In this document: positions 16,416 through 25,845 of the stretch, piece by piece | How the letters are laid out: every line of letters begins with the position of its first letter | How positions within the stretch are numbered: position 1 is the first letter of the stretch | Source of the DNA: Candidatus Gastranaerophilales bacterium HUM_1 | GTDB lineage: Bacteria > Cyanobacteriota > Vampirovibrionia > Gastranaerophilales > Gastranaerophilaceae | Direction of reading: 5' to 3' | Length of the DNA: 64,000 bases | NCBI GenBank assembly: GCA_002103105.1 | Contig: DAAY01000003.1 | Coordinates: forward strand, 124,001-188,000 | Position numbers and translations under genes: made by a program | Notes under the pieces: generated by a model | Database searches by the model: none | Told to the model about the DNA's origin: nothing | The model's input: only the letters and a program-made list of their open reading frames with translations

Positions 16416-16638
16416 CGATACCTTTTGTAACCGCTAGTAATGCAGCATCAAGTCTATTTTTAACGCCTATTTTTCGAATAATAGATGCAACGTGAGCTTT
16501 AACGGTGTGGTGTGTTATCGTCAAAATTTCTGCAATTTCCCTATTTGTTTTGCCTTGGATTACATATTGCAATACTTCTATTTCTCTGTCTGTAAGTTTT
16601 GCTTTAATTTCGTTTTTGTCTAATTCCGTATTACTCAA
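16396..16638 (-). CDS. Stand-alone LuxR/GerE-type DNA-binding protein
   Basis: A protein of 80 aa consisting almost only of a LuxR-type helix-turn-helix. LTDREIEVLQYVIQGKTNRE is the typical first half, and HHTVKAHVASIIRKIGVKNR contains the recognition helix. There is no receiver or sensor domain, as in GerE. The start is TTG with SD AAAGGA 9 nt upstream. Its target is unknown. The last 20 nt overlap the lepA 3' end on the opposite strand. Confidence 0.82.
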   Translation of the reverse strand: MSNTELDKNEIKAKLTDREIEVLQYVIQGKTNREIAEILTITHHTVKAHVASIIRKIGVKNRLDAALLAVTKGIVSLHQD

Positions 16639-16901
16639 TTGTTTCAGTCCTTTCTTATAATTTCAATCTTATCATTAGTTAGCCATATTGCTATTAGCCA
16701 TTCGGGTATAATTGCTGCTAAAACATTAAAATAAGCATATAAATTTTTAAATATTAAGAAATCTTAATATTTATTCTGTTTTTGGCAATTATTTAAAGAT
16801 GAAATACTTTATATATATACGAGATGGAAAATCAAAAATGATTGATTAAAAAAGAAATTTAATTAAAAACAGAGCGAGTGAGTACAAAAGGAGATTCGAC
16901 A

Positions 16902-17333
16902 ATGGGATTTGAAGTAAATTTAAATGCACTAGGATTAGGTTCCTCTTTTCTTACAGGAAAAGTTCAGGGTGGACAAAATGTTGCAAAAACTGCTGCAACT
17001 ACACCATTAAATAAAACAAGTGCGACAAACTCAACAACAAGAGCTGATTTATCGTCAACTGCTGAAATTTCAAATAAAGCTAGGATGAATGCACCTGAAT
17101 CTAATGGTTTAGCTTCTGCGAATGAAATTTCTAAAGGACAACTTGTTTCAGGTTATCATTTTGACAGTTTAGATTGCGATATGAAAGCATTTACTAGATA
17201 TTATAGTTATGCAAATGCTCCACAAATTGCAAAAGAAACACAAGAAGGATGTGAAAATATTGAATATGCAGGAGTTGCTGCTGAGATTAGTCAAAGCAGT
17301 TTTCTTGAAGCATTAGATAAACTAACAGTTTAA
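16902..17333 (+). CDS. Hypothetical protein, Ser/Thr/Ala-rich
   Basis: I do not recognise this 143-aa protein. After MGFEVNLNALGLGSSFLTGK comes a Thr/Ser/Asn-rich low-complexity stretch (about 25-70). A more structured C-terminal half follows, with YHFDSLDCDMKAFTRYYSYA and a final helix SFLEALDKLTV. There is no signal peptide or membrane segment. SD AAAGGAG lies 8 nt before ATG 16902; the in-frame GTG at 16878 overlaps that SD and is unlikely. The gene ends at a shared terminator at 17371-17395. Confidence 0.65.
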   Translation: MGFEVNLNALGLGSSFLTGKVQGGQNVAKTAATTPLNKTSATNSTTRADLSSTAEISNKARMNAPESNGLASANEISKGQLVSGYHFDSLDCDMKAFTRYYSYANAPQIAKETQEGCENIEYAGVAAEISQSSFLEALDKLTV

Positions 17334-17370
17334 TATATAGAATTTCACTTTACTCACAATGCTTATTAGT

Positions 17371-17395
17371 AGAGCCAGTCAACTTGACTGGCTCT
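17371..17395. terminator. Bidirectional terminator
   Basis: AGAGCCAGTC (17371-17380) pairs perfectly with GACTGGCTCT (17386-17395) around a 5-nt loop. It separates two convergent genes, and a TTTGTTT run follows on the plus strand. Confidence 0.85.
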
Positions 17396-17408
17396 TTGTT
17401 TATAAAAA

Positions 17409-18971
17409 TTATTTTACATTAAGTGCGGATAGTTGTCGCATTTTTGTATTGATGTCATTCATTAAGTTTATATTTTCTGTTTGGCGGGCATGCTTTTGAG
17501 CTTTTGAAAGCAATGTGTATGCTTTATTCAAATTGTTGAATTCAACCATGATGTCTGCTGCGGCAACGTAGTTCTGTGCAATTTTGCTTTGAGAATCTGC
17601 TGTTGTGTAGTTTTTCACTGCTTGAGAATATGATTTTAGTGCTTTTTCTGGTTCATCAAATTTTGTATGTGCTCCACCGATGTTTGAAGCTACAAATCCT
17701 CTAAGATTGTAATTTTCAGTTTCATTTGCTAAATCAGATGCAACTTCATAATAATCAAAAGCTTCTTTGTCATACATATCGGTATAAATATTTCCGATTT
17801 TTGTTAAGGATGCGGATTGTGCTGGCAGATTTTCTGCTTCTCCCGCAAAAGAAACTGTTGTAACATAATGCTCAAGAGCTGGAGTTATTTGGTTGACGTC
17901 ATCATAAATTTGAGCCATTGAATAATGTGCTTTTGTTTTTACATTTTCGTCGTTTGACAATTTGGCAGCTTGGTTATAGCTTTTTAGGGCTTGGGCTAAG
18001 TAGTCATGATCGTCATAGATTTTTCCAACTTCATAGTATATTTTTCCAGAAGTTTCTGTATCATCAATTTCCATAGCTCTATTTAGTGCTTGTTCAAATG
18101 ATTTTATTGCTTTTTCGGGATCGTTTGCGTAAGCATACTTTTTAGCTTGGATAAATAATGATTTAAGCTGTTTATCTTGTGGAATTTTTGTTGATTTTGT
18201 TTGCCCTGCAACAGAAATTGGAATTACATTAGAATTTTCTTCTTTTACTGCTTCTGGAATTGTTTCTGTTTGGGCGGTTTCGTGAAGTTCTTCTTGTCTT
18301 TTGGTTTGACTTGTTGAACCATCTGGAAATTTAACCAAAAATCTTTCATTAATGTCATCTTCATTATATTTAAAATCGATTTGTTGCATGAAAAGAGTAT
18401 CAACCCAGTTTTCTACAACATTTGATTCTTTTTGAAGAGTTTCTGAAATGTGTCTATCTAAAATTGTAGATGCATTTTTTAAATTTGATTTAATAAGTTT
18501 GATATTTGGATTATCTTTTTTTACTTGTTTATCAATTAATGCAAGATAACCATCTACTTCTTCTTTCAAATCATCAGGAGTTCCAATCGCAATTGCTGTG
18601 TTGTTAAAATCTTTTAAAATTTGAGCAATATTGATTTTACTATCAATTTGATTTTGAGTAGCAGGATTAATTTTTTGTACTGATTGTGGAGAATAATTGG
18701 CATTTGTTTGAGCATTTGAGTTGTTGATATTTACGTTGCTGTATGCACTTGATGCCAAGTTAAACTTTTGTTCATAGGCTGGGGTGTATTTAGGAGTTGT
18801 TTTTTGCTCAACGTATTGTAATCCCTTGCTTTGAGAGTTTTGATTTGACTCTTGTTGACGTTCGGCATTGGTGGCAGAAGATTTTTCATCTTCTTCACGT
18901 TTTTTTACCGTTGATTGTCTATCTGGTTTTACATACGGTCTTTGGTATATGTTGTTTAAACTCAATCCCAT
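17409..18971 (-). CDS. Cytoplasmic TPR-repeat protein
   Basis: A 520-aa protein. The first 130 residues are Gln/Asn/Ser-rich and probably disordered. About 130-230 is helical. From about 270 to the end there are seven or so TPR-like units (ALKSYNQAAKLS, AFDYYEVASDLA, ALKSYSQAVKNY). There is no signal peptide. I prefer ATG 18971 (MGLSLNNIYQRPY) because a TATAAT on the minus strand at 19004-18999 lies inside the longer frame to 19064, and GAAGG precedes 18971. The function is unknown; TPRs suggest a protein-binding scaffold. Confidence 0.75.
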   Translation of the reverse strand: MGLSLNNIYQRPYVKPDRQSTVKKREEDEKSSATNAERQQESNQNSQSKGLQYVEQKTTPKYTPAYEQKFNLASSAYSNVNINNSNAQTNANYSPQSVQKINPATQNQIDSKINIAQILKDFNNTAIAIGTPDDLKEEVDGYLALIDKQVKKDNPNIKLIKSNLKNASTILDRHISETLQKESNVVENWVDTLFMQQIDFKYNEDDINERFLVKFPDGSTSQTKRQEELHETAQTETIPEAVKEENSNVIPISVAGQTKSTKIPQDKQLKSLFIQAKKYAYANDPEKAIKSFEQALNRAMEIDDTETSGKIYYEVGKIYDDHDYLAQALKSYNQAAKLSNDENVKTKAHYSMAQIYDDVNQITPALEHYVTTVSFAGEAENLPAQSASLTKIGNIYTDMYDKEAFDYYEVASDLANETENYNLRGFVASNIGGAHTKFDEPEKALKSYSQAVKNYTTADSQSKIAQNYVAAADIMVEFNNLNKAYTLLSKAQKHARQTENINLMNDINTKMRQLSALNVK

Positions 18972-19275
18972 TTTTGTTAAATTACCTTCAAGCCTGATAT
19001 TATACACTATATTTTTAACATAATTTGGTTTTTTGTTGGTCATACTTTCGTATGATTTTTCCATGTTTTATTTAAGTTTATTTATCTAAAAGTCAACATG
19101 CTATGTTGTATTTTTTAATAAAATTAAAATAGGCTGTAAATTTGAGTATGCTTTGGTTTTAGTTAGTATAATCTTTCCTAAAATTTCCTATTTTTTAACA
19201 AATGTAAATAAATTGACAAAACCCCATGACAAATTTGTTTCGTTATTCTATTATTTTTCTATATTCGGAGGAAGA

Positions 19276-19782
19276 ATGTTAGAACAAATGAATGAAAATA
19301 AATCAACTTTCGATTTAACATCCCGAAGTGCTTTTTCAAATGAAAATGATACTTTTACATCTCGTTCTTTTGCCGCTCTTTTGGCAAAAAATAATGTACC
19401 AGCTTCTCATAAGAGAATTGCAGATAATTATTTGATTATAAAAAAAGTTTTTAAGTTTCAAGCATGTATGAGTCGAATTTCTAATGTAGAAAAATCTTTG
19501 TTAGAAAAATATGATTTTAATATTCTTGAATTTACTACAATGAAGCAAATGTATGATGAATTAGCTCTTTTGCAAAAATGGTCTAGTTCTGAAGACGAAA
19601 ATTTGAGAGCAGATTCTGATAATATTTTGCTAATTAGAGTAAAAGAATTAAAATTTTTAGAAGCAAGCCGTTATGCTTCTGTTTCTAATGAAATTTATAA
19701 CGGTTATAAAGCATTAGAACAATATTTAAAAGAAATAAGTAAGTTTCAAACAGTTCAAACTCTTAGAACTTTTAATTTTTAA
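19276..19782 (+). CDS. Hypothetical helical protein
   Basis: I do not recognise this 168-aa protein. It is mostly alpha-helical and charged (KVFKFQACMSRISNVEKSLL, LEASRYASVSNEIYNGYKAL), with no signal peptide or membrane segment. The first 45 residues are Ser/Thr/Asn-rich. A strong SD, GGAGGAAGA, lies just before ATG 19276, which is why I reject the longer frame to 19153. A 17-bp terminator follows. Confidence 0.65.
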   Translation: MLEQMNENKSTFDLTSRSAFSNENDTFTSRSFAALLAKNNVPASHKRIADNYLIIKKVFKFQACMSRISNVEKSLLEKYDFNILEFTTMKQMYDELALLQKWSSSEDENLRADSDNILLIRVKELKFLEASRYASVSNEIYNGYKALEQYLKEISKFQTVQTLRTFNF

Positions 19783-19803
19783 GATAAAATAAATCATACG
19801 CAA

Positions 19804-19845
19804 ACAACAAAAAAGAAGGACTTAAAAATCCTTCTTTTTTGTTGT
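19804..19845. terminator. Bidirectional terminator
   Basis: A 17-bp perfect stem (ACAACAAAAAAGAAGGA at 19804-19820 with its complement at 19829-19845) has an 8-nt loop. It lies between convergent genes. Confidence 0.88.
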
Positions 19846-19878
19846 GTTTATTGTGTGTCGGTTTTATTAGGTTTATTT

Positions 19879-20667
19879 TTAATGTTCTCTTGCTGTACCT
19901 GTTTCGTAGCCTGGAACAAGTAATGCAAGCGGTATAACTCTTTCCAATTTTGCGGCAAAAGGTGACTCTTCGTTCATCATAGATACTGCCATACATACAT
20001 CATCTACGTGAGGTGCACAGTCTGTGAATTTCATATTTCTGTCCACTTTTTTGTGGTATATGTGTTCATTCAAGAAGTTTGAAACTTTGTTTCCTAAATA
20101 CAAGCCTAAACCCAAAAGTCCAAGAGTGCAAACTCCATTTGGAATACTCTTTAATACTTTATTAAATATTTGGGCAGATTGTTTAGGGCTTTTAATTTGT
20201 GGGATGATAGATTCTATCTTGTCCGCATATTTTTTGTAGATTTTTGCTCCTCCGCCAACGCAACCAACTGGAACTAAAACATTTCCAAGAACTTGGTTTA
20301 CTACTTCACGTTTTTTAGCACTAATGTTATCTTTATCTACAATTGAACCACCAATAAATCCTCCGACAACAGAACCAATTGCTGTTGCGATAATTTCAGC
20401 TGGTCCAAAATGGATATATTTCCCTTTCGGAGAATATTTAAAGATTGCCCAATCTTTAATTGGAGTTTTGGCAATTCTTACAGGATTTAAAGAAAACCCT
20501 TTTCTATGTGCTAAAGTTGCGATAACAGGGGTCATGCCAAGAGCAGAAGATGCAAGAATTGTTGCTTTCTGTTTTGTGTTCAAATTGTTTTGTTCAGCAT
20601 GTTCATGCCCTTTAAAGCTTTGGATTTGTGAATTATTTACGTTGTATAGAGATATTTTATTTAGCAT
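19879..20667 (-). CDS. Hypothetical membrane-associated protein
   Basis: I do not recognise this 262-aa protein. It has glycine-rich hydrophobic segments at about 42-58 (SSALGMTPVIATL), 95-112 (EIIATAIGSVVGGFIGGSI), 128-142 and 178-198 (VCTLGLLGLGLYLGNKV), like a glycine-zipper or small membrane-insertion protein. The N-terminus NNSQIQSFKGHEH carries a short SFKG motif resembling those of two other proteins in the window. ATG 20667 has a modest SD (GGGAAG). The frame extends to 20820 but without a ribosome site. Its divergent neighbour at 20857 is also a membrane protein of unknown role. Confidence 0.65.
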   Translation of the reverse strand: MLNKISLYNVNNSQIQSFKGHEHAEQNNLNTKQKATILASSALGMTPVIATLAHRKGFSLNPVRIAKTPIKDWAIFKYSPKGKYIHFGPAEIIATAIGSVVGGFIGGSIVDKDNISAKKREVVNQVLGNVLVPVGCVGGGAKIYKKYADKIESIIPQIKSPKQSAQIFNKVLKSIPNGVCTLGLLGLGLYLGNKVSNFLNEHIYHKKVDRNMKFTDCAPHVDDVCMAVSMMNEESPFAAKLERVIPLALLVPGYETGTAREH

Positions 20668-20856
20668 ATACACTTCCCACAATTTACACTCTATTAAAAA
20701 CAGAACATAAATTTTATTGCCATAGAGGTTAGATTTATTTAACCTTTTGTTACATATTAATATAATTCTATTTATAAATATAGTTATTTGTAACAAAATA
20801 TTAAAAGCAATCGATTTCATGGCAAAAATAAAGCTTTAGGAATATTAAGTAGGTAT

Positions 20857-22437
20857 ATGTCAATTAGAATCCCAGAAGTTAATACAAATAAATTTTTTTC
20901 AAAACAGAATTTTTCACCTCGTAATATAGTGAAGCAAGCCGCAAGTGATGGGTTTTTGCCAGTTATAGCATTGGAAGCTTTTGTAGAAGCTGGTAGAACT
21001 TATCAAGCCTATCAACGAGGTGGCTTTGATGAAGCTAGAGAAAGAATTACGGAAGAATTTTCTGGTGCTGTTTTTTGGTTAGGTGGAGTTTCTTCTCTAA
21101 ATTGGCTTTTTGAAAAACTTGGTCAAAAGATATTGAAACTTCCTGAAAAATCCGTTGATATTGCTTCTGATTCTGTAAGAAATCCGCTTAAAAACTTCTT
21201 AGCTTTTGAAAAAACTAAAGATGGGGCTGCTATTTTAGAAAAAACTATGGCAAGATTTAAGTTTGTCAAAGTTATTTCGAGTGTATTGATAGCAAACGCA
21301 TTTATAGGTTTTGTATTGCCAAAAATTAACCAAGCAATTACTCGTTCTTATCATAAACAAAATCCAGAAGCAGCTCAAGATAAAGCAGTAAAAGTTGTAA
21401 CGGCAAATAATAAAGCTAATTTGGATGGTGATACTTTCAATTCTCGTCCAACATTTGATAGTTTTGCTCTAGATAAAAATAATGACAAAGATAATAAAAA
21501 AAATGTAGCATTTGGTTTCAATTTGTTATCTGTTGCTAATAAATTTGAAAGTGATAGAAATTACAAACTTTTATCAGTTGATGCTGGGACAGCTTCTGGA
21601 CGTGCTTATTCTGCAAGAAATAATGATGAAAGAGTTGAAATTTTGTTCAGAGATTTGAGTTCAATTTATTTCTACATGTTCAATATGTCTAATATGAACA
21701 ACTGGTTAAATAGAATGGAACAAAATGGAAATCCAACAAGACTAGATCCTGTATCTGCGGATTTTGCAACAAAATATATGCAAAATTATCTTGAAGATAA
21801 AGGTTCAAATGTATCTGCTCAACAATTTAGAGAAGACATGTTGGGTAAATCAGTTGAACTTCCTGAAAGTTTGAAATCTAAGTTCACAGGTAAACATAAT
21901 AAAGTTATTTCTCTTGACGAATTTAAAGCGGAATTACAATCTTTAGTTCCAGAATCAGAATTAGCTATGTATGAAAGACGTGCTGAAGCAATGTCTAAAC
22001 TTCAACCAAAAATTGTAAATTCTTCAATTCTTACTCAAAGTCAAGTTAAAGATATTCTTGCTGGTGGACATATTAATAACCCAGAATTTTTAGAAAAATT
22101 CTATGAAAATATTTTCCAAAAGAACTTTACTGATAAATATAAATATGTTGCTCAAAGCGAATTAGATGCTCTTAAAAAGCAACTTGTTGATTATGTTCAA
22201 TCTATTGCAAAAACTGCTGAAAAAGCTGATACAAAAGAAATTACTAAAGATTTGTTGAACAAGATGTCGTCTAAAAACTTGAAGATGAATGCTCTTAACT
22301 GGGGTGCAGGTTTTGTAACTTCTGCTCTATTCTTGTCAACATTTATTCCAAAACTTCAATACCAAATTACAAAATGGAGAACTGGTTCTGACAAATTCCC
22401 AGGAACAGCTCAATATCAAGAAGAACCTAAGAAATAG
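20857..22437 (+). CDS. Hypothetical protein with terminal membrane segments
   Basis: I do not recognise this 526-aa protein. Hydrophobic segments lie near residues 72-90 (FWLGGVSSLNWLF), 140-158 (VISSVLIANAFIGFVLP) and 485-505 (NWGAGFVTSALFLSTFIP). The long hydrophilic region between is rich in Asn, Lys and Asp and helical. The arrangement suggests a membrane protein with a large soluble middle domain. There is no classical signal peptide. It stands divergent to the gene at 19879 and downstream of a weak TAGG ribosome site. I infer a lineage-specific protein. Confidence 0.65.
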   Translation: MSIRIPEVNTNKFFSKQNFSPRNIVKQAASDGFLPVIALEAFVEAGRTYQAYQRGGFDEARERITEEFSGAVFWLGGVSSLNWLFEKLGQKILKLPEKSVDIASDSVRNPLKNFLAFEKTKDGAAILEKTMARFKFVKVISSVLIANAFIGFVLPKINQAITRSYHKQNPEAAQDKAVKVVTANNKANLDGDTFNSRPTFDSFALDKNNDKDNKKNVAFGFNLLSVANKFESDRNYKLLSVDAGTASGRAYSARNNDERVEILFRDLSSIYFYMFNMSNMNNWLNRMEQNGNPTRLDPVSADFATKYMQNYLEDKGSNVSAQQFREDMLGKSVELPESLKSKFTGKHNKVISLDEFKAELQSLVPESELAMYERRAEAMSKLQPKIVNSSILTQSQVKDILAGGHINNPEFLEKFYENIFQKNFTDKYKYVAQSELDALKKQLVDYVQSIAKTAEKADTKEITKDLLNKMSSKNLKMNALNWGAGFVTSALFLSTFIPKLQYQITKWRTGSDKFPGTAQYQEEPKK

Positions 22438-22500
22438 TTTTTGTAATATTTTAGAAAATATTTAGTCTATCTATATGACAAATTTTCTTCTCTTATTTCC

Positions 22501-22506
22501 TATAAT
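22501..22506 (+). promoter_or_regulatory. -10 box, 6 nt before the next ATG
   Basis: A perfect TATAAT is followed by 6 nt and the ATG at 22513, with no SD. The -35 is poor (ATGACA lies 20 nt upstream). It fits the leaderless pattern seen at several other genes. Confidence 0.45.
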
Positions 22507-22512
22507 GATAAA

Positions 22513-23193
22513 ATGGATGAGAAAGAAATCGACAAGAAATATATAGATTTTATTGAAAATCTTATTGGGCAAATTCAACCACTGTTACCAAAAGATGTTA
22601 ATAAGCTACAAGAAGATTATCTTGTTAGCAATATTAGAAGGTCTGCAATGCTCATGGCTTCTGGTATTCAGGATGATGAGGAGTTTAGTCGAATTGATTT
22701 TGAACAACAATGCTTTTATATCCAAATTATGGCTGAATGGTCTTTCCATAAAGAAATCGATTTATTTCGTTCTGGAATTCCTGCAAAGTATTGGAAAGTT
22801 GTTATGCAAAAAATCTGGTACGCAATGTGGGAAGTTATGTATGCTTGTGTAAAAAACGAAGCTCCTGAAACAGTCGTTTTATCTTTGGTAGAACGATTTG
22901 TTAATCGTACGTATCGTGATGCGGTTGAAGAATTAAAAGAAAATGAAATTATTGATGAAAAAACCGAAGAAAAGGCCAAGGAACAATCTAATATAAAAAT
23001 TATGGCTCAAGAAGTTCAAGAGGTTCGAGCTATTAATCAAAAAGTAAAAAATATTGTTCGGTATTTGGTATTAGGAATTGTTATTTCTATTTTGGTTTCT
23101 TTTTTGATACTAAAATTTAAAATATATGGTGTGATTGTAATTTTAACTTTGTTGGTTTATTACAATGTTTTTTCATCCAAAAGAAATGAATAA
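22513..23193 (+). CDS. Hypothetical protein with C-terminal membrane anchor
   Basis: I do not recognise this 226-aa protein. Residues 1-175 are soluble, helical and acidic, with several Trp and Tyr (ECSFHKEID-like region, KVVMQKIWYAMWEVMYAC). The end has two adjacent transmembrane helices (YLVLGIVISILVSFLILKF and YGVIVILTLLVYYNVF). There is no signal peptide, so the soluble part should face the cytoplasm. It precedes holA by 63 nt but holA has its own promoter. Confidence 0.65.
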   Translation: MDEKEIDKKYIDFIENLIGQIQPLLPKDVNKLQEDYLVSNIRRSAMLMASGIQDDEEFSRIDFEQQCFYIQIMAEWSFHKEIDLFRSGIPAKYWKVVMQKIWYAMWEVMYACVKNEAPETVVLSLVERFVNRTYRDAVEELKENEIIDEKTEEKAKEQSNIKIMAQEVQEVRAINQKVKNIVRYLVLGIVISILVSFLILKFKIYGVIVILTLLVYYNVFSSKRNE

Positions 23194-23221
23194 AATTTGA
23201 GAAGTTATGCTTAAGTTTTTC

Positions 23222-23250
23222 TTTACATCAATCTAGTTTTTTTTTAGAAT
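23222..23250 (+). promoter_or_regulatory. Promoter of holA (TTTACA-N17-TAGAAT)
   Basis: TTTACA (23222-23227, 5/6) and TAGAAT (23245-23250, 5/6) are separated by exactly 17 nt. The holA ATG follows after 6 nt and has no SD. Confidence 0.6.
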
Positions 23251-23256
23251 AGTAGT

Positions 23257-24228
23257 ATGATTTACTTTTTCTATGGGGATGAAGAATTTAATATTTCTAA
23301 CAAAATCAAGGAGTTTAAATCTAAACTTGATAAAGATTTTGTTGAAATGAGTTATAAATATTTTAATAATCCGAAATTTCCAGATTTGATTTCTGCAATA
23401 AAATCTCAGCCAATGATGTTTGGAAAAATGCTTGTTGAAATAAATTGTCTAGGTTATTTGAGTGGAAAATCATCTGATGACAAAGCTTTTGATGATAAAC
23501 AATTCAAACAATTAGCAGAAGCTTTGGACTGTTCAAGTGAGAATGTAGATGTTGTTTTTACTGCTCAAATTCCTCCAGATAGTCAGAAAAAAATTGATAA
23601 ACGCAAAAAAATCTTCAAACTTCTTTCGAAATATAATGCACAAGAATTTAATCAAATTCCATCCTATAAAACTGCCGAATTAGAAGGGTGGATTAAACAG
23701 CAAGCAAAAAGTAAGGATTTAAAAATTTCTGATGAAGTTGCAGGTGCGATATTATTTCAGGTTGGTTCAAATTTAAGAATGCTTGATTCTGAACTTGAAA
23801 AGCTAAAAATATATGCAGGAAAAAGTCCTGTTACCAAGGAAATGATAAAAGAAATCTGTGTTACGAATGAAGATTTATTTGTTTTTATAGATTATTTAGT
23901 TGAAGGTAATAAGTCTAAAGCTCTTTTAGAGTACCAAAAATTGCTTGCTAAGAAACATCCATTGGAAATTCTTTCTGTATTGCATACTCTTTTGCATGGC
24001 AGAATTCAAATCAAAGCATATTCTGCAAAGCATTCTCCAGATGAAATTGCAAAAATTATTAATATGCACCCATTCAGAGTAAAAATGGAAATTCAAAAAT
24101 TGAAAAATATCTCATTAAAAGATTTGGTAAAGCTTAAAAAGAATTTAACTGATGCGGAATATAAAATAAAATCTGGACAATCTAATTTGGATATTGATAA
24201 GGAGATTGAATATGCAATATTACAATAA
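23257..24228 (+). CDS. holA: DNA polymerase III delta subunit
   Basis: The clamp-loader delta subunit, 323 aa, which opens the sliding clamp. The start MIYFFYGDEEFNI matches the usual Y-G-xx-xFxI opening of HolA. AGAILFQVGSNLRMLDSELEKL is the helical centre, and the C-terminal collar domain contains HPLEILSVLHTLLHGRIQIK. Sequence conservation in HolA is low, but the pairing with holB supports it. holB overlaps by 17 nt with its own SD inside holA. The start is probably leaderless. Confidence 0.88.
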   Translation: MIYFFYGDEEFNISNKIKEFKSKLDKDFVEMSYKYFNNPKFPDLISAIKSQPMMFGKMLVEINCLGYLSGKSSDDKAFDDKQFKQLAEALDCSSENVDVVFTAQIPPDSQKKIDKRKKIFKLLSKYNAQEFNQIPSYKTAELEGWIKQQAKSKDLKISDEVAGAILFQVGSNLRMLDSELEKLKIYAGKSPVTKEMIKEICVTNEDLFVFIDYLVEGNKSKALLEYQKLLAKKHPLEILSVLHTLLHGRIQIKAYSAKHSPDEIAKIINMHPFRVKMEIQKLKNISLKDLVKLKKNLTDAEYKIKSGQSNLDIDKEIEYAILQ

Positions 24229-25108
24229 TGAAATTTCTAAAAAATATCCACAACTTTTGGAATATTTTAAGAGTGGAATTTATGATGAAAATAAAAACAT
24301 AAGTCACTGCCTTTTATTTTGGGGGCCTGATATTCAATCACAATGTGAATTGGCTTTAGATGTTGCAAGGTTGTTAAATTGTTCAAAAGATGGAAATGAT
24401 AGTTGTGATTGTTTGAATTGTAAATGGGTTAGAGAGCAAACTCATCCTGCTGTAAAAATTTATACAAGGTTAGATTTCAAAGAAGGTTCATCAGATGAAG
24501 AAGAAACAAAAGGAAAGAAGAATATAAATATCGCTCAGGCAAAATCTATTATTTCTGAATTATCTATCACAAGTGATTATCATAGAGTGTATATCTTTTG
24601 TGATAGGGATGACGAAGGAAATCTTTTGCCACTAAATCAAATAAATTTTCCAGAAGCAACATCAAATGCTTTGCTAAAAACTTTTGAAGAACCTCCAAAG
24701 AATACAACTTTTATATTTTTAACAAAAGATAAATCTGATATTATTTCAACCGTTGTATCGAGGGCTCAATCATTTTTTGTTCCTTCTGTTGTTATTGAAA
24801 ATCAAGAATACAATTTGGTGGAGGATTTTATTTCTAATTATTGGACAACTGGTAGAAATCAGGTTTTGGATTTTGAAAATAAAATGTCTGCACTAATTGC
24901 TGAACATGGTGCGATGGTTGTGTTCTCTCAAATTCAGAATTATCTATTATCAATGATAAAAACTAATTCTCAAAATAAACCTTTATTTTATAAGTTTATG
25001 GATGATATGAAAAGCGTTGAAGATGCAAAACGTCAAATTTCCCTTACTCCTGCGATGAATATCCAAACAGTTGTTGAGAATTTAAGTTTTAAAATGATTT
25101 TACAATAA
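24212..25108 (+). CDS. holB: DNA polymerase III delta' subunit
   Basis: Clamp-loader delta', 298 aa. The AAA+ fold is clear: LLFWGPDIQSQCELALDVAR is a degenerate P-loop, CSKDGNDSCDCLNC is the zinc module typical of DnaX/HolB, and NALLKTFEEPPKNTTFIFLT is the Walker B/sensor 1 region. The SRC motif is changed to SRA (VVSRAQSF), so it may not act as an arginine finger in the usual way. SD AAGGAG is 7 nt before ATG 24212, and the gene overlaps holA by 17 nt. Confidence 0.9.
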   Translation: MQYYNNEISKKYPQLLEYFKSGIYDENKNISHCLLFWGPDIQSQCELALDVARLLNCSKDGNDSCDCLNCKWVREQTHPAVKIYTRLDFKEGSSDEEETKGKKNINIAQAKSIISELSITSDYHRVYIFCDRDDEGNLLPLNQINFPEATSNALLKTFEEPPKNTTFIFLTKDKSDIISTVVSRAQSFFVPSVVIENQEYNLVEDFISNYWTTGRNQVLDFENKMSALIAEHGAMVVFSQIQNYLLSMIKTNSQNKPLFYKFMDDMKSVEDAKRQISLTPAMNIQTVVENLSFKMILQ

Positions 25109-25109
25109 T

Positions 25110-25139
25110 TTGCCAATAAAGTTTCGGGCATGATATAAT
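25110..25139 (+). promoter_or_regulatory. Promoter of plsY (TTGCCA-N18-TATAAT, extended -10)
   Basis: TTGCCA (25110-25115, 5/6) and TATAAT (25134-25139) are 18 nt apart. TG at 25131-25132 makes TGATATAAT an extended -10. The plsY ATG lies 31 nt downstream of the -10. Confidence 0.65.
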
Positions 25140-25170
25140 TTTCTCAAGTTAGAAAGTATGGAGAAAAATT

Positions 25171-25782
25171 ATGGAATATACTGAAATTCTTAGACAAATA
25201 GCCCTAGTGTTAGCGGCATCTTATTTGATAGGTTCTATTCCAACTGGCTATATCATTGTAAAATTATTTACTGGACAAGATATTAGAACAGTTGGTTCAG
25301 GCTCAACAGGAGCGACAAATGTTAAACGTGTTATGGGCAAAAAGTGGTTCTTTGTTGTAATGCTTTTGGATGCTCTTAAAGGAGCTTTACCAGTTGTATT
25401 GACTGCGTTGTTTGGAGCTGATTTTGCGGGAGGGTTGTTACCTGTTTTAGCTGCAATTTGTGTAATCTTAGGACATAGTAAATCAGTATTTTTGAATTTT
25501 ACTGGTGGAAAATCAGTAGCTTCTGGGGTTGGAACATTGTTGGCTCTTGATTGGCAAGCTGGTTTAATTATTGCTGCTGTTTGGGGTGTTGTTACTTGGG
25601 TTTCAAGATATGTTTCTTTAGGCTCAATCGTTGCGTTAGCTTTATCTCCTCTTATTATGTGGTTTTTGAATGCTCCTCCTGCTTATATTGTTTATGCTGT
25701 GATTGCGGCAATTTATGTTATTTACCTTCATAGAGAAAATATTAAACGTTTAAAAGAAGGTACAGAAAATAAAGTTAGATAA
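25171..25782 (+). CDS. plsY: Glycerol-3-phosphate acyltransferase
   Basis: PlsY moves acyl groups from acyl-phosphate to glycerol 3-phosphate in the membrane, the first step of phospholipid synthesis. The three conserved loops are present: SIPTGYII (about 22-29), GSGSTGATNVKRVMG (about 42-56) and GHSKSVFLNFTGGKSVASG (about 106-124). There are five hydrophobic segments, and the length of 203 aa is typical. SD GGAG precedes the ATG by about 9 nt. It appears monocistronic, with its own promoter and terminator. Confidence 0.95.
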   Translation: MEYTEILRQIALVLAASYLIGSIPTGYIIVKLFTGQDIRTVGSGSTGATNVKRVMGKKWFFVVMLLDALKGALPVVLTALFGADFAGGLLPVLAAICVILGHSKSVFLNFTGGKSVASGVGTLLALDWQAGLIIAAVWGVVTWVSRYVSLGSIVALALSPLIMWFLNAPPAYIVYAVIAAIYVIYLHRENIKRLKEGTENKVR

Positions 25783-25796
25783 GACTAAAATAATAT

Positions 25797-25829
25797 AAAA
25801 AGAACTCTTCATTTTGAAGAGTTCTTTTT
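25797..25829. terminator. Bidirectional terminator between plsY and lepB
   Basis: AAAAAGAACTCTTC (25797-25810) pairs perfectly with GAAGAGTTCTTTTT (25816-25829) around ATTTT. It closes both plsY and the mur operon. Confidence 0.88.
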
Positions 25830-25845
25830 ATTTATACTTTTTTTA

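Noticed and set aside
20024..20710. Plus-strand ORFs of 71 and 128 codons opposite the hypothetical gene at 19879
   Set aside because: No ribosome site, composition of a shadow frame, and the minus-strand protein has sensible hydrophobic segments.
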